Source: Umbilicaria muhlenbergii
Taxonomy: Eukaryota > Ascomycota > Lecanoromycetes > Umbilicariales > Umbilicariaceae
Assembly (NCBI GenBank): GCA_000611775.1
Contig: KK106981.1
Span: 2,913,211-2,977,210, forward strand
DNA length: 64,000 bases
Direction of reading: 5' to 3'
Shown here piece by piece: positions 24,061-34,604 of the stretch (position 1 is its first letter; every line of letters begins with the position of its first letter). The notes beneath the pieces were generated by a model. The model was not told the DNA's origin, did no database searches, and was given only the letters and a program-made list of their open reading frames with translations. The position numbers and the translations under genes are program-made.

Positions 24061-25173
24061 GACGACGATGCGGAGCAGAGATCAATGAACAAGGTGAGAG
24101 AGAAGCAAAAGCTTCACAACTTTAAAGACCATGAGATCGTCAAAGGCATGCACCCACGTTTCAGAAATGTGCATACCTTACCCATGTATGCTGGATGCTG
24201 GATGCTGGATGCTGGATGCTGGGAGAACAGGTTTGAAATCCGCAGGACGAAGGATCAAGGAGCAAGAGAAAGATTCCTAGTGGCTGTGGCTAGAAACCCT
24301 GCCAAGATAAGAGATGACGATGATGCGTAGCTGCATGCATAAGGTAAGTCAATGACTGGGAAGATAAGGTAGCGTGCGTTTCCAACCACACAAGCACCAC
24401 CTCAGTTGGGGTCCGCGAAGCAGGGTTACATGTATACGTAAATGTTCCATTTATTCAAGGGTTTAGCCCGAGCTTGCAATAGAAATGAACGGCTGTTAGC
24501 TTCTCGGAGGAAGCGGCATATGCCTTCTATCGGGGCCACAGTTGGTAGTCGAGCAGTGCTGCAGTGGAGGGGTGAGACGGTGAGCTTGAGCGCCGTAGGG
24601 GCTGAGGGGCTGAGGGGCGAGGCCGGGCGAGCCTCGGAGCCCTGCACATCGAATCCGTCGACCATGAAACGCCAGCCCCGCAATATCACGTGCGACCTCG
24701 AGATACGACGACTTCACGTGATGCGGGGTTAATTCACCGCCATCCGGAGTTACCTTTAACCCCGTCCGTGAACAGACTGCTCAGACCAAGCACCCACTCA
24801 GCTGTACTCGACAGGAACCCAGATCTTTCGCCAGCCACACCTGACTTGCGCTCTGTTATAAGATGCATACTACGTAGATCTGCTGATGCTAGAACAGAGT
24901 TGTCCCTAGGCTCGATGTGAAGTCTGCGGTGCACCGTCGGCCTCGGGGCGACAATGGGCCGGACGGATCAAGTATTCTCTTATCTCAACATATAAACCTC
25001 ATTTCTGTTCTCTCCTTTCACATAATGCACTTACCTCTACTATAAGCTTGTGAGCCTAAGTGTATCTGTACTTGACTCGTCCGCCCTCCACCGCGCTGTC
25101 CATATCTCCCAACCTCCAATCCCAACATCACATCCTACCGAAAGCAGCAACCCCACTTCCCACCACACCCACC
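24061..25173. other. Divergent promoter region between ankyrin and MDR genes
   Basis: A perfect 10-bp tandem (tggatgctgg type, about four copies) lies near 24188-24222. There is no supported gene in the rest. Confidence 0.5.
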
Positions 25174-26259
25174 ATGTCCTCCATCGTCAACGAAATCAAA
25201 GACAAGGTCGCCGACACCTCCACCTCCTCCTCTGAACACCTCGCCGCCATCCTCCCCTCCAAAGGCTCCCCCCTCGAACTCACCCACCGCCCCACCCCCA
25301 CCCCCGGCCCCACCGACCTCCTCATCGCCGTAAACTCCATCGCCATCAACCCAATCGACTACTACCAGCGCGGCCACGGCTTCGCCATCGCCTCCTACCC
25401 CGCCATCATCGGCTCCGACATCGCCGGCACCGTCCTCTCCGCCGGCTCATCTGTGCCCTCTGACGCCCCCAAACCGGGCACCCGCGTCGCGGCCTTCGCC
25501 CCCTGTTTCTTCAAAAAAGGCGCCCCGGACTATGGCGCGTTTCAGACGCGCGTGCTCGTTCCTGCTGCCAATACGGTGCCGCTGCCGCAGGGGATGAGCT
25601 TTAAGGAGGCGAGTTTGCTGCCGATGGCGGTGGCGACGGCGTGGGCGGGGTGGTATACGCTGGGTTTGCCAAGAGATGCGGCGTATACGGCTGCGGATAA
25701 GAAGGGGATGCTGGTTTGGGGTGGGGCGAGCAGTATTGGTAGCGCGGCGATTCAGGCTGCGAAGTTGATGGGGTTTAGTGTTTACGTTACGGCGAGTGAG
25801 AAGCATCATGAGTATCTGAAGGGGTTGGGGGCGACCAAGTTGTTTGATTACAAGGGGGAGGATGTGGTGGGGAAGATCGTGAAGGCGGCGAAGGAGGATG
25901 GGGTGGAGCTTAAGGTGGGGTTTGATGCTGTTGGTCAGTTGATGTCTTGTTTGGAGATCTTGAAGGAGTTCAAGGGAGAGGGGACGGCGAAGTTGGCGTC
26001 GGCGGTTCCGTTGTCGGAGGATTCGCCGAAGGTGGAGGGTGTGGAGGTGAAGTTTGTTGCGGGGCCTGATGAGGAGGAGAAGAGGATGGAATTTTTTCAC
26101 TTCATCTTTGGGGTTTGGTTGAAGGGGAAGTTGGAGACGGGGGAGTTTGTGCCGAGTCCGAAGATTCGGGTGGTTGAGGGAGGGTTGGAGTCGGCGAATA
26201 AGGCGTTGGATGAGTGGAAGAAGGGAGTTAGTGGGGAGAAGATTGTGCTTGAGGTTTGA
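25174..26259 (+). CDS. Zinc-independent MDR oxidoreductase (quinone reductase / enoyl reductase-like)
   Basis: Intronless, 361 residues, starting at an ATG in a CACCATGTC context. The N-terminal GroES-like half includes INPIDYYQRG and PAIIGSDIAGTV. The Rossmann half carries the nucleotide-binding loop VWGGASSIGSAAIQAAKLMG and the acidic end of the fold near VGFDAVGQ. The Cys and His ligands of zinc alcohol dehydrogenases are not in the usual places, so NADPH-dependent reduction of a quinone or enoyl substrate is the likely chemistry, in the cytosol. There is no neighbouring biosynthetic cluster to suggest a pathway. Codon use switches abruptly: codons before about 25540 favour C at the third base, while codons after favour G. 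Confidence 0.9.
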   Translation: MSSIVNEIKDKVADTSTSSSEHLAAILPSKGSPLELTHRPTPTPGPTDLLIAVNSIAINPIDYYQRGHGFAIASYPAIIGSDIAGTVLSAGSSVPSDAPKPGTRVAAFAPCFFKKGAPDYGAFQTRVLVPAANTVPLPQGMSFKEASLLPMAVATAWAGWYTLGLPRDAAYTAADKKGMLVWGGASSIGSAAIQAAKLMGFSVYVTASEKHHEYLKGLGATKLFDYKGEDVVGKIVKAAKEDGVELKVGFDAVGQLMSCLEILKEFKGEGTAKLASAVPLSEDSPKVEGVEVKFVAGPDEEEKRMEFFHFIFGVWLKGKLETGEFVPSPKIRVVEGGLESANKALDEWKKGVSGEKIVLEV

Positions 26260-26794
26260 ATGGGCGATGCTGGTGCATACATTAGGTACTGTGGATAGTC
26301 TAGCACTAATTAATATGTCTCTATTCGTCAATATTACCAGAAGCCAGTAGCAACGAACGGCGGAAACAAATCTACAGAAGCTCGTTAGGCGATTGAAATT
26401 GCTTCTGTTTAGTACACGGTCGCATTGTCACAACTAGCGGACGGGACAAGAGGAGCCTCAGGAGCTAAAGACTGTATTTTGTGGCCAGGATCACTCAACA
26501 AGAGAGCAAAGTGCAAATATAACATGGCCAGGATGTGAACTGAGCTGCTAAGAAAGTGAAGAGGGCCTGGAAAACACGGTTCAAGCACTCCATGCCGCCA
26601 CTGTCTCAATGGGCATATGATGAGATTTTTCAAGTCCGAGGGCATGGCATTTGAGCTACTACGGAGACCAAGATAGATTCGCGTCTGTCTCGACAACGAC
26701 CGGCATACAGGATGCGCTTCAAGAGTTCGATTCGGAATATTGCCACTCTTGCAAGTTGGTGCCTCTTCCTGTCAGTACGTTCAGATACTCACAG
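26260..26794. other. Intergenic, probably includes the first exon of HUS1
   Basis: An ATG at 26620 begins MRFF, which is how HUS1 proteins tend to start, but I could not place a consensus intron joining it to the exon at 26795. Confidence 0.4.
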
Positions 26795-28087
26795 GATGCC
26801 GTAGAATTCACAGCATCACTCTCTACCCTAAACAAGATCGCCTGGGTGCGCCTCGACAATGACCAAGTCCGCTTTACGATCATCCCGGAGCAGGGCACGC
26901 AAGTATGGGCGTAGGTCGCACTTGCCGCGATTCCGCCTCACAACCACTAACAGCCAAGTAGAGTCCTCTCCATAGTAAGCTTGTCGGCCAGCCGAACCCA
27001 TCTCATCCCATAACCCCCTCCTGACCCAAACCTAAGGATACTATCTTCGAGACCTACACCATCCAATCCGCCGCCCCCAACAACACAATCAACCTCGAAC
27101 TCCCCCTGGCTCCCTTCCACAAAGCCCTCCGCTCAGCCATCGGTGCCACATCCGCCTCCCTGCGCCTAACGAAAAGAGACAATATCCCCCTCCTCTCCCT
27201 CACAATCGTCACCACCACCCTCACCAGCTCCGGCCACACAACCAGCAGTCTCAGCGGCGTCGGCTTCACCAGCGCCAGCATCGAGCCCGGCCACATCGAT
27301 GACTTCAACGCAGACTTCAACGGGAACAACCCAGAACCCACGGTTGAGGATGACATCCGCCCTGGCGCCGCACCCCACCGCGACCGCGAAACAACCATCA
27401 CGCAAGACATCCCCGTCCGCGTCATCAACGCCGCCACAGTCGAAGGCCTGCACGAACCCCGCTGTCGCGAACCAGACGTCCACATCCTCCTCCCCAGCCT
27501 GCTGCAACTCAAAAACATCAGCGAGCGCTTCACCAAACTCGCTCTCCTCGCCACTTCCACCAACCAAAACAACAACAGCAACAGCAACAACAGCAACCAT
27601 AATGCGCGCAACGGTCTGACCAGTACGGCTGCCAGCCCTAAGCTCGAGCTCAGCGCCAACATGCACGGGGAGTTGCGGCTGGGGATCAAGACGGATGCGC
27701 TCAAGTGCGAGAGTAAATGGACGGGGCTGAATAACCCGGAACTGGACCCGAGACAGGTGGAGGGAGGGGTGGAGGGCGTGAGGGAGCATCCGAGTACGCG
27801 GATGAAGGAGAGGGAGGGGGAGGAGGGGTGGGCGGTTGTGAGGATTGATGGAAGGGATTGGGGGAGGGTGTTGAGTGTGGGGAGGTTGGGGGGGAGGGTT
27901 ATCGCTTGTGAGTCTTTGTGATGCTGTCGGCGTTGAGGTCTAGGCTCGAGGTCTAGGCTCATGGCCTTGGGGAGAAGTGGTGCTGACTTGTATGGTGGGG
28001 TGGACAGGCTTTTGTCATGAGCATGCGCTTATTCTTTATGTTTACTTGTCTACGGAGGAGGATGGGGTGGATGATTCGGTCTTGACG
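26795..28087 (+). CDS. HUS1: Checkpoint clamp subunit HUS1 (partial model)
   Basis: Supported exons are about 26795-26910, 26962-26974 (13 nt), 27037-27907 and 28008-28087. Joined, they read FTASLSTLNKIAWVRL, then VRFTIIPEQGTQVWA-VLSI-DTIFETYTIQS, then LTKRDNIPLLSLTIVT, ITQDIPVRVINAATVEGLHEP, EPDVHILLPSLLQLKNISERF, ELSANMHGELRLGI, VRIDGRDWGRVLSVGRL and finally CHEHALILYVYL. These are the conserved blocks of HUS1, part of the PCNA-like 9-1-1 clamp loaded at damaged DNA to activate the ATR-type checkpoint. The 100-bp last intron has a CTGAC branch site. The first exon and the last residues (relatives end soon after SVLT) are not resolved. A low-complexity Asn-rich insert lies near 27560-27600. 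Confidence 0.88.
26962..26974 (+). other. HUS1: 13-nt microexon of HUS1
   Basis: AGTCCTCTCCATA lies between a 51-bp intron ending AAGTAG and a 62-bp intron beginning GTAAGC. Including it keeps the frame and supplies the VLSI residues expected between VWA and DTIFE. Confidence 0.8.
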
Positions 28088-30931
28088 GTAGGTATCGTCG
28101 GTGCCACGCCGTGCTTTAAGGGGATCACTGATTGGTGTGATAGTACTATATTAGCTCTTACAGTGCATAGGTGCTTGCACTTATGGGCGTCGTTTACCTA
28201 CATCAGAAGTACAGTGTTGCTACTTAGATACCCGGGGCTCTGGCGTTTGAAAAGGGTTGTAACTTTGTCTTTTCAATTGAGGCTATTGGAGATAGTTGGC
28301 AATCATGTCCAACTGATACTAACAAACCCCAAGCCACATCGACACCAAGCCGCATCTAACTCGCGGAGCGCCTTCTAATACTTATCACCCGCCTGATGTC
28401 GAGGGCTTTGGAAAACTTATCCGTCGCATGTGACTCCACGATGTGATTTCGAGAATTTATTCACTCCCTTCTTCTGATCGTTCTTTACTTCCGTAATCTG
28501 TCAATCACAGGCCACGAGTCGTAAGGTAAGGGAGATCAAGCTCCAGAAGAAAAGTGTTTCTAATCTTGAATTCTTCGCAGTTCATGTGTGTAACTTCGTG
28601 GGTGTGGTCAACATCTTGTCATCAGCGCCTATCACAGACAACTCTTCTAAATCTCCCTATGAGACGCATCACAATGTATAATTGCCTTCGAGTCTGGTTA
28701 AGATGCTAACTTGATGCTCCATAGAGGTCACAGAGCGGGATAAGTACCTCATAACCTATACTGACTCCCATAATCCACGGATTGTCTTATATGATCAAGA
28801 GCTTCTGGGACGGGCCTCCAGGTTTTCGTGGTAGCACGTAGTCCCGAATTTGTGACAGAATGTGCCGTATAGCTGGCAATCCATATATTGGGTATCACAG
28901 AATGCTCAACGTGAGCGTCTGTGCTTGATATTCCAGTACTGCTCTTAACTGGAAGGGCAGCCACATTCAGAGTGTCATCGGTCGTCCTGGAAGAGGTTTT
29001 TGAGAAACCTACCCCTATATACTCTAGGTCCTAACAGCGTTATAGGAAGCTTTAGAAACAGTACGCGCAACTTCGGTGGCGGCACAGACTTCATTTATTC
29101 GTCAAGTTGTATGAGAGGCAAGGGGTTTCTTCGCCTGCTCCTGGTGCCCTTTGTGGTAATTCAAGTAGTTGAAGTAACGGCCCATGTATGAAGCACTTGA
29201 GTCTTCCGAAATTTCATCGTTCAGGGATTGTTACTTATCCTTGGCTGTTCTTTTTTATTTGGCCCTGCTTTCCATTTTGCAACAACTTGCTGGTGCTCAG
29301 ATCTCATCTCCGCACATATCTCCTTTTGGGGGTTGTTGAACGGTGGATCGAGTCTGACGGCAAAAAAAATTCAACGAAAAAGTACGCATTAACAAAGCTG
29401 GATCACCAGCATTTCCTTTGATCCACAATTGTGACAATACTATCGACCGCTGCGTTTAGTACTCGTCCATCAATTGGCCTTAAATGCTGATACTTTGGAG
29501 CCTGTCCAGTCGTCGCACATAACCATCTCCCTTGCGAAAAAAGTGTCTGCTGAAATGGAGTCTTTCGCAGGGTTTGCTTTCAAGATCAGGTTCTTCCAAC
29601 AGGAGCCTTTTCTCAACTTAGACTTAAGCTGTGGACCAATGGCTCTCTCAAGTGGCAGATATATTATCACCCAGGTGAGTTGTAGCGTATGACAGTCTGG
29701 CCTGAAATCCATTGGTACATTTTCAAAGTTGACGAGGTAAAGCTGACGTAGAGCAACAGCTCCTCTAGACTAAGCTACTCCACCAAGTAAATTATGAAGC
29801 TTGTATCTCGCAGATAGGCCCAAAACTTGTGAGCACAATAGGCCGTTCCGAAGGGAAGCTTGTGAGCGGCTGGCCAAAAGGAAGCCTGCTCTCTAGGTGC
29901 TGCGACAGGGCCATGAGGGCAGAGGGCAGTCACAAAGGCTTAACAGCCCTATGACTGCCACATAGAGACTGACTGCTAAGGAAGGAAGAATCGTACGGGC
30001 GGAGAAGCCAGCTATATACCTCTTCACTAGTGCTATTCACCTAGTAGTGGCTGCTCGGCAAAGGCTGCTGGCTGGCGCCTGACAAAGCTTACATAGACCT
30101 GCGGCGAGTTGAAGAGTTTGCGGTAAAGTCCTCAAGGTGCACACGGGTTAGCAACCTCAGCGCAGGAACAGTTGCGGTATCAGGGGAACTTTCCTGAGAA
30201 GTAGGACACCAGCCGCTCCCAGTCTAAACCCGAAGATGAGAGCGGCAGAGATAGCCAGCCAAAGAGAGCAGCACAATTAAAGCTGAATGATTCCAAGATA
30301 GCGAGATGGGCAGCGCCATCTGTCTATTTCTCAAAGTCAACCTCCTTGTCCCTTAAGGAGGAAAGTATCATGCAAAGTTGCCAATGAGGTTTGCAAGTGA
30401 GTCTTGGACGGCCTTATGACCAGTGCTATGAGTCTATCGAGAATAGAATCGACAATCCTTTGCCCACGCTGCAGACATGATATGGACGGCGATGATCAAT
30501 TCAGAGCCGATGTTCAACAGACTTATTGATGTCCTTAGAGCTTTCTCTTCTCCTCTTCGGATGTGGTTTGTGATAGAGTATATCATTACTCGCATTGGCC
30601 TTATATTGGCTCTCCTGGTCTTCTTTCAATTGTTGCGCTAGGGTGGTTGTCAGGTTTTTCATGATTCCTTGCTGGATACTTCATTAACCAGTTGAGATCA
30701 TCGTCCTCTGTAAGGTCGAGCTCAGGTTGTCTGAGTCAGTCCAACAATTTTCAAGCCCTCAATTCATCAGCATGCCGTACGTCCCGTGCCACCTCTCGCT
30801 CTTTGTTGAGAGATTTGGTCTCGATTGGAACGTCGTATGGCGACACACAACGTCTTTGGTGACATGCCTTTAGAATTTGCGTTCATGCATCAGTGTTTAG
30901 GACCAATGATATCAGTGTTTTCATCAAAGAC
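28088..30931. other. Gene-poor region left of the LTR-like repeats
   Basis: No frame longer than about 130 residues and none resembling a family. The 3' end of HUS1 lies at the left. Possibly old, eroded repeat sequence, but no parts can be named. Confidence 0.4.
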
Positions 30932-31499
30932 TGTTGAATTTATTCAACGAATTGACTAGAGTTCGATTGCTACGAAAAGGGGTGCGAATATATAGAGGGG
31001 GGATGCCAAGCCACTAAGCAGGTGACAGTGAAAACTCAACACTCCCGCTCCCCCACAACCCTAAAACCATAACCTCATTTTCTCACCCAAATCCCTATAT
31101 TCTTAAAGGAATGGCCACCTCTGTGGGGTTCCGATAAGTGCCTTGTAGGCTCATAATGCCTCTTGTTGAAATTCGCCGATTCGCCGCCGAGTAGACGTCA
31201 TTGGAGCAGGGGTTTATGGCAGGGGTTCTAGCGAGAAAAGCAGTCACGTCATGGGCGTACGTATGTCTAGGCTTAGCGAAAAGCTCCTAAACATGTATAT
31301 TAACGGCTCGAAAGCCTCAAGTTTCTGCTTTCTTCCTTACGTTCATTTTATTCAATTTTGGACCGATATTTAGCTAGTGCAATAATACATTTATTTGGCC
31401 TCTAAATAATCGTTCTATACAACAGGTTATGAGCCCGGTCAGCGTAAGGCGCTGCAGACTGACTCCGTCCATGCTGAGAGGACGTTAAAGTCTATGCAA

Positions 31500-31795
31500 A
31501 CAAGCCCTCTACGGAGGCAGTCACGGAAGCCAGCCCACAGAGGTGGTGTTCTAGTCACGGAAGCCCACAAAGGTGGCCATTCCACTTCAGAAGTCCTCCA
31601 CAGAGAGGCAGTCACGGAAGTCCTTCACAGAGAGGCATCCATGGAAGTCCTCCAGAGAGAGGCATCCACAGAAGTCCTTCACAGAGAGTCGGTCACGGAA
31701 GTCCTCCTCGCAGAGGCATTACAGGCCTACAAGGCACTTATCAGAAGCTCCCAAAGGTGATCATTCCACTTCAGAAGCCCTCCACGCAGAGGCGT
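31500..31795 (+). repeat. Minisatellite-rich spacer, copy 1
   Basis: Imperfect units of about 24-30 bp with cores ggaagtcc, cacagagaggca and ccacaaaggtgg. The same block appears in inverted orientation at about 32731-33015. Confidence 0.85.
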
Positions 31796-32274
31796 TGTAT
31801 TTATTCAACGGATTGACTGGAGTTCAATTGCTACGAAAAGGGGTGCGAATATATAGAGGGGGGATGCCAAGCCACTAAGCAGGTGACAGTGAAAACTCAA
31901 CACTCCCGCTCCCCCACAACCCTAAAACCATAACCTCATTTTCTCACCCAAATCCCTATATTCTTAAAGGAATGGCCACCTCTGTGGGGTTCCGATAAGT
32001 GCCTTGTAGGCTCATCGTTCATTTTATTCAATTTTGGACCGATATTTAGCTAGTGCAATAATACATTTATTTGGCCTCTAAATAATCGTTCTATACAACA
32101 GGTTATGAGCCCGGTCAGCGTAAGGCGCTGCAGACTGACTCCGTCCATGCTGAGAGGACGTTAAAGTCTATGCAAACAAGCCCTCTACGGAGGCAGTCAC
32201 GGAAGCCAGCCCACAGAGGTGGTGTTCTAGTCACGGAAGCCCACAAAGGTGGCCATTCCAGTCATGGAAGTCCT

Positions 32275-32540
32275 CCACAGAGAGGCAGTATCGGAAGCCC
32301 ACAAAGGTGGTCATTCCACTTCGGAAGCCCTCCACGCAGAGGCATTTGCCTATAAGGCAGTTATCGGAAGCCCACAAAGGTGGTCATTCCACTTCGGAAG
32401 CCCTCCACGCAGAGGCATTTGTCTATAAGGCAGTTATCGGAAGCCCACAAAGGTGGCCATTCCACTTCAGAAGCCCTTCACGCAGAGGCATTACGGGCCT
32501 ACAAAGCACTTATCGGAAGCCCACAGAGGTGGTCATTCCT
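32275..32540 (+). repeat. Tandem repeat of about 72 bp (cattccacttcggaagccc core)
   Basis: About four tandem units, each with cacaaaggtggtcattcc, a ccctccacgcagaggca block and a taaggcagttatcgg block. Adjacent units are nearly identical. Confidence 0.85.
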
Positions 32541-32730
32541 TCAAGAATTTTGAGGCTTTTGAGTCAAGAAAACGAGGTTGCGGGTTTAAGGGGTGTGGGG
32601 GAGCAGTCGCAGTGAGGGGGAGTGTTGAGTTTTCACTGTCGCCTGCTTAGTGGCTTGGCATCCCCCCTCTATATATTCGCACCCCTTTTCGTAGCAATTG
32701 AACTCCAGTCAATCCGTTGAATAAATACAA

Positions 32731-33015
32731 CGCCTCTGCGTGGAGGGCTTCTGAAGTGGAATGATCACCTTTGGGAGCTTCTGATAAGTGCCTTGTAGGC
32801 CTGTAATGCCTCTGCGAGGAGGACTTCCGTGACCGACTCTCTGTGAAGGACTTCTGTGGATGCCTCTCTCTGGAGGACTTCCATGGATGCCTCTCTGTGA
32901 AGGACTTCCGTGACTGCCTCTCTGTGGAGGACTTCTGAAGTGGAATGGCCACCTTTGTGGGCTTCCGTGACTGAAACGTCACCTCTGTGGGCTGGCTTCT
33001 GTTACTGCCTCGGGG
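32731..33015 (-). repeat. Inverted copy of the minisatellite-rich spacer
   Basis: Reverse complement of about 31500-31795. Together with the flanking LTR-like piece it forms a large imperfect palindrome with arms of about 450-500 bp. Confidence 0.85.
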
Positions 33016-33020
33016 GCGGA

Positions 33021-33845
33021 ACTTCAACTCGCGCAGTCGCCGCCTGCTGCGAGGACTCCTCCACGAAGTCGGGATCGAGAGGGCCTGCCATCGTAAATCA
33101 ACTCTGACCTTTCTCCACTGAGCTCATTAAATGTGCCTATTGCTGCTTAAGTGATCATTGTACTTCTGCTGAGCAGCCCGTAATGGTCAGACATTATAGC
33201 TGGTCCCAGCCGTTTGTCGTAACGTGGATTGTCCGAAGGATCTTAATGCTCCTCATAGTCTGGTCACCGCTGCCGCGCATGACCCACTGCACGGTCCCAG
33301 TGCCTTCATTATAGCTCGTAGACCACTTCATTCGAGCTTTATTGCATCCGATGACTGTGTGTACAGTCTTTTGTACCATTCATTGTGTAAGCTCATCAAG
33401 TATGAAAATATGATGGCAGAGACGCTTGCTGACTTCTGCGGCCAAAATGCTTCCGGGAATGAGCCCAAACATCGCAAGATGCTGCGGTTCCAGGTCATAG
33501 TAGTCTTTAGTCTACTTAATAGACCTGCCCTTGACACCTTCCATCTCAACCTCTTTCCACAAGTGCTGCCGAATCTATCTTGCAAAAAAGGAAAATTAAA
33601 TCAAGCTTTTCTTTAGTGTACCATATAATTGCATTAAAATTTGAACAGATTCTGTAGTATGGACAAAGATGCTGTTTTGCTCTTCAAGTCTGATATCCAG
33701 TCCGCCTGTCTAGAGCTAAAGTCTTATGAACAGCTAATATCTGAGTGTTATTATGACGTTGTCGACCGGTGAATTAGCCACCCAATTGAAGGCAGTCTTT
33801 GGAAGAGGAACAGTAACGAGATAGCTTTCAATAGGTCATCTGTGT
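33021..33845. other. Spacer between repeat clusters
   Basis: No supported gene. Confidence 0.4.
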
Positions 33846-33875
33846 TGAGTTTTCACTGTTGCCTGCTTCAGAGGC
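33846..33875 (+). repeat. LTR-like fragment beginning TGTTGAGTTTTC
   Basis: About 25-30 bp match the end of the repeat at 30932-31041 in reverse orientation and also the piece at about 32625. Similarity begins exactly at TGTTGAG. This is a fossil fragment of the same family. Confidence 0.55.
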
Positions 33876-33938
33876 AGCGGCCAAGCAAGCAACGTCGTGA
33901 TTTTGGTCGTGGTTTTGGTCGTGGTCTTGGTCGTGGTT

Positions 33939-34311
33939 GAACACGCAGTTTAGGGTTTTGTAAGACGCATTGTGGATGCGCATTTTTGGTCTTTTGTGAG
34001 TCGTGTTTTGAACACGCAGTTTAGGGTTTTGTAAGACGCATTGTGGATGCGCATTTTTGGTCTTTTGTGAGTCGTGTTTTGAACACGCAGTTTAGGGTTT
34101 TGTAAGACGCATTGTGGATGCGCATTTTTGGTCTTTTGTGAGTCGTGTTTTGAACACGCAGTTTAGGGTTTTGTAAGACGCATTGTGGATGCGCATTTTT
34201 GGTCTTTTGTGAGTCGTGTTTTGAACACGCAGTTTAGGGTTTTGTAAGACGCATTGTGGATGCGCATTTTTGGTCTTTTGTGAGTCGTGTTTTGAACACG
34301 CAGTTTAGGGA
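33939..34311 (+). repeat. 71-bp tandem array, five full copies
   Basis: Units start gaacacgcag at 33939, 34010, 34081, 34152, 34223 and 34294 (the last is partial). The five full copies look identical. Each contains cagtttagggttttg, including the heptamer TTTAGGG. The array is followed by purine-rich sequence and another TGTTGAA. Confidence 0.95.
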
Positions 34312-34427
34312 ATTATCTGTGGGCTTTTTGGGTCGAGATATGAGCTTTTTGGGAGGTTAGAAATTGGAGGATTTTCGGGAAGTTTTGGGAAGTTGAGGGA
34401 GCAGAGGGAGCCTCCAGCGAGAGGGAG

Positions 34428-34604
34428 TGTTGAATTTAGGCGCTGTCAGCTTACGGCAGTCGCTTATCGGGGTTGATATCGGTGTTGGATGGTAGGCAGG
34501 GTTTAGGGTTTTCAGGGTTCAGGCAGGCACGGCGGGGCCTTATAGTTAGCTGGTTCCCACATTGTTCTTGGCTAGTTAGTCAGTCCTTATCGATATTTAC
34601 AACA
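34428..34604 (+). mobile_element. Possible solo LTR (TGTTG...CAACA), fossil
   Basis: Preceded by a purine-rich tract (gagagggag) and bounded by TGTTGAA and ACAACA, like the repeats at 30932. It has no internal similarity I can confirm. Weak call. Confidence 0.3.

Larger units (their letters stand above)
30932..33020. mobile_element. Nested LTR-retroelement-like repeats, direct and inverted copies (fossil)
   Basis: A repeat with TGTTG...CAACA ends lies at 30932-31424. A shorter direct copy is at 31796-32100, and an inverted partial copy at about 32571-32730. Right of the first two copies is the sequence GGTTATGAGCCCGG (31425 and 32101). It is complementary to the anticodon arm of initiator tRNA-Met, a primer site used by some Copia/Ty5-like elements. 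The opposite reading is also possible: a 110-bp terminal repeat (30932-31041) with a purine-rich tract beside it, a TATATA box and an AATAAA near its end. Between copies is a minisatellite-rich spacer. No gag or pol domain is seen, so this is a broken, non-autonomous (TRIM-like) fossil. The inverted part copies 31500-32020 almost exactly, so that rearrangement is young. Confidence 0.6.

Noticed and set aside
25447-26331. 294-residue minus-strand frame opposite the MDR gene
   Set aside because: Antisense shadow; Leu/Arg/His rich with no domain, while the plus strand codes a clear oxidoreductase.
31494-31878. Repetitive frames coding SSTERQSRKSFTERHP-like peptides
   Set aside because: They appear in both the direct and inverted copies only because the minisatellite is open in that frame; no sign of a protein gene.
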